Below, in pieces: positions 62,866 to 64,000 of a stretch of DNA of 64,000 nucleotides (the first letter of the stretch is position 1; every line of letters begins with the position of its first letter). A program made the position numbers and the translations under genes. Below the pieces are notes generated by a model. That model did not search any database and was not told the DNA's origin. It saw only the letters and a program-made list of their open reading frames with translations. Source of the stretch: Vitis vinifera (taxonomy: Eukaryota > Streptophyta > Magnoliopsida > Vitales > Vitaceae); assembly GCF_030704535.1 (NCBI RefSeq), contig NC_081818.1, forward strand, positions 25,335,001 through 25,399,000, written 5' to 3'.

Positions 62866-62970
62866 TTATACTATTGCAAGCGAAGAAGAAATTAAACAAA
62901 GATCCACAAATGAGCCTCCTGGTTTTGATGCTGCACCCCCATTCAGGCACCTCCCAGAATTGACGATCAT
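62866..62970 (-). CDS. 34-codon first ORF of the MIR171 primary transcript (candidate miPEP)
   Basis: ATG at 62970-62968 opens a 34-residue frame starting MIVNSGRCLNGG and ending at TAA 62868-62866, about 40 bases before the miR171* arm. No other ATG occurs between the presumed TATA box near 63100 and this one. Some plant pri-miRNAs, including pri-miR171, are reported to encode short regulatory peptides (miPEPs) from such ORFs. Expression of this one is inference only. The peptide has no domain. Confidence 0.35.
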   Translation of the reverse strand: MIVNSGRCLNGGAASKPGGSFVDLCLISSSLAIV

Positions 62971-63097
62971 GAATTGGAGAAAGAGAATGAAACAATTTGA
63001 AGCAAGAAAGTCCTTTAAGAAGAGCAAACGTTTGAATGGCAATTAAGAAGAATGGTTGGGAGGTCTAAATCCAAGCTTTATTTGGAAATAATTAAAG

Positions 63098-63112
63098 CCC
63101 TATATAAAATTG
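63098..63112 (-). promoter_or_regulatory. TATA-like box of MIR171
   Basis: On the minus strand the sequence ttttatatagggc lies roughly 270 bases upstream of the hairpin. It fits a Pol II miRNA promoter. The transcription start itself is not visible. Confidence 0.5.
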
Positions 63113-63349
63113 AAATTGGTTTCACTAATAGTGATTGATGTCACATAAAAATAGTGATTGGAAGGTCTAGTAGCCTGCTTCTTCTTCTTTTCCCCTGTTT
63201 AAAATGATTTTTTATCATCATTGTTGTCATCATAGCATCATCCTTGGCGGTCCTACTAGGTTTGCTTGTACGTGGATTTAGTAATATACTAATAGTATTT
63301 TATGAAAATATTAATTTTTTTTCTAAAATATTGTGTGGTACGTCACATA

Positions 63350-64000
63350 GTTATTTATTAAATAAATGATATGACTAGATAACATAATAAAAGAGGTAAG
63401 AAATAATATATTTTGATATCTTATTATCATTCTTTTCCACTAAAGACAGAGAAATAATGAATTTAACTTAATACACAATTTAACCTAATCCTTTTGTCTA
63501 ATTTAATTAAAATTTGCTTTGAAAAGACTTTCCTACTAATTCTAATATTTTTTTATTTCTTTGTTTACAATTGATTAATATGATAAGACTTAGATATGAT
63601 AATAAAAGATGTAATATATATTTAAATATCTTATTAATGCTTCTCTTCGCTAAAGATAATGAAATAATTGATTCTTTTATTTGCCAACTTTATATACAAT
63701 CTAATCAAATTCTTTTGTCTAATTTGATTAAAATTTGCTTTGAAAAGTATTTGGTATTAGTTATATTATTTATTTATTTCTTTGTTTAACATCGATTAGA
63801 ATGATATGACTTAAATAACATAATAAAAGACGTATATATATATATATATATATCATATTATTGATTTTTTTCGCTAAAGACGCAAAGAAATAATGGATTC
63901 TTCCATTGTCAACTCGATATACAATCTAACCTAATCCTTTTGTCTAATTTGATTAAAATTTTCTTTGAAAAGTATTTGATATTAGTTCTAATGTTTTTTT
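63350..64000. repeat. Tandem repeat of ~222-bp units running off the right edge
   Basis: The phrase cttttgtctaattt(a/g)attaaaattt recurs at 63491, 63712 and 63937. In each unit it is preceded by a ctaaaga(c/t)...gaaataat block and followed by tttgaaaag. Three AT-rich, diverged units are seen. The last contains a short (TA)n expansion near 63830-63850. Confidence 0.85.

Overview
The window is nuclear DNA from a eudicot plant. The genes have spliced GT-AG exons in an AT-rich background with nested LTR retrotransposons, a Mutator-like transposon, LINE remnants and MITEs. The genes are plant-specific families (WRKY, SBP/SPL, MIR171, chloroplast ABCI11). The repeat style reminds me of grapevine (Vitis), but I could not run a search to confirm that.

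Layout. (1) 1-11170, minus strand: the 5' seven exons of an ABCI11/NAP14-like chloroplast ABC ATPase; its 3' end lies beyond the left edge. Its fifth intron is about 9.2 kb and holds LINE debris, an apparent TIR element and, nested inside that, a complete 5.15-kb Ty1/copia element with a perfect 5-bp target duplication. (2) 12717-21440: an 8.7-kb Mutator-like element with long terminal inverted repeats and a perfect 9-bp target duplication. It carries a captured PB1-domain gene fragment, an exon set for a ULP1-like (C48) protease with its catalytic triad, only the N-terminal exon of a transposase, a probable solo LTR, and a nine-copy array of 329-bp repeats that alternate in an A-B-A-B pattern. 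(3) 21450-30100: very AT-rich intergenic DNA with MITE-like elements. (4) 30573-33596, plus strand: a four-exon short-chain dehydrogenase/reductase whose cofactor and catalytic motifs are altered. (5) 34200-48500: repeat-rich DNA with an alternating 62-bp array, copia remnants and a 1.66-kb GC-rich solo LTR. (6) 50644-53157, plus: a group IIc WRKY factor of the WRKY75 type. (7) 58359-61295, plus: an SPL (SBP-box) factor with a miR156 target site. (8) about 62750-62830, minus: a MIR171 hairpin whose mature arm matches canonical miR171, with a TATA-like box and a 34-codon first ORF upstream. (9) 63350-64000: a tandem array of about 222-bp units running off the right edge.

The protein genes are unlinked in function as far as I can tell. 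The exception is the convergent SPL/MIR171 pair, which puts a miR156 target beside a source of miR171. The miR156-SPL and miR171-HAM pathways are known to interact in shoot phase change. The least ordinary structures are the gene-capturing Mutator element with its dimeric array and the SPL-MIR171 neighbourhood with a possible miRNA-encoded peptide. I found no tRNA, rRNA or CRISPR array.
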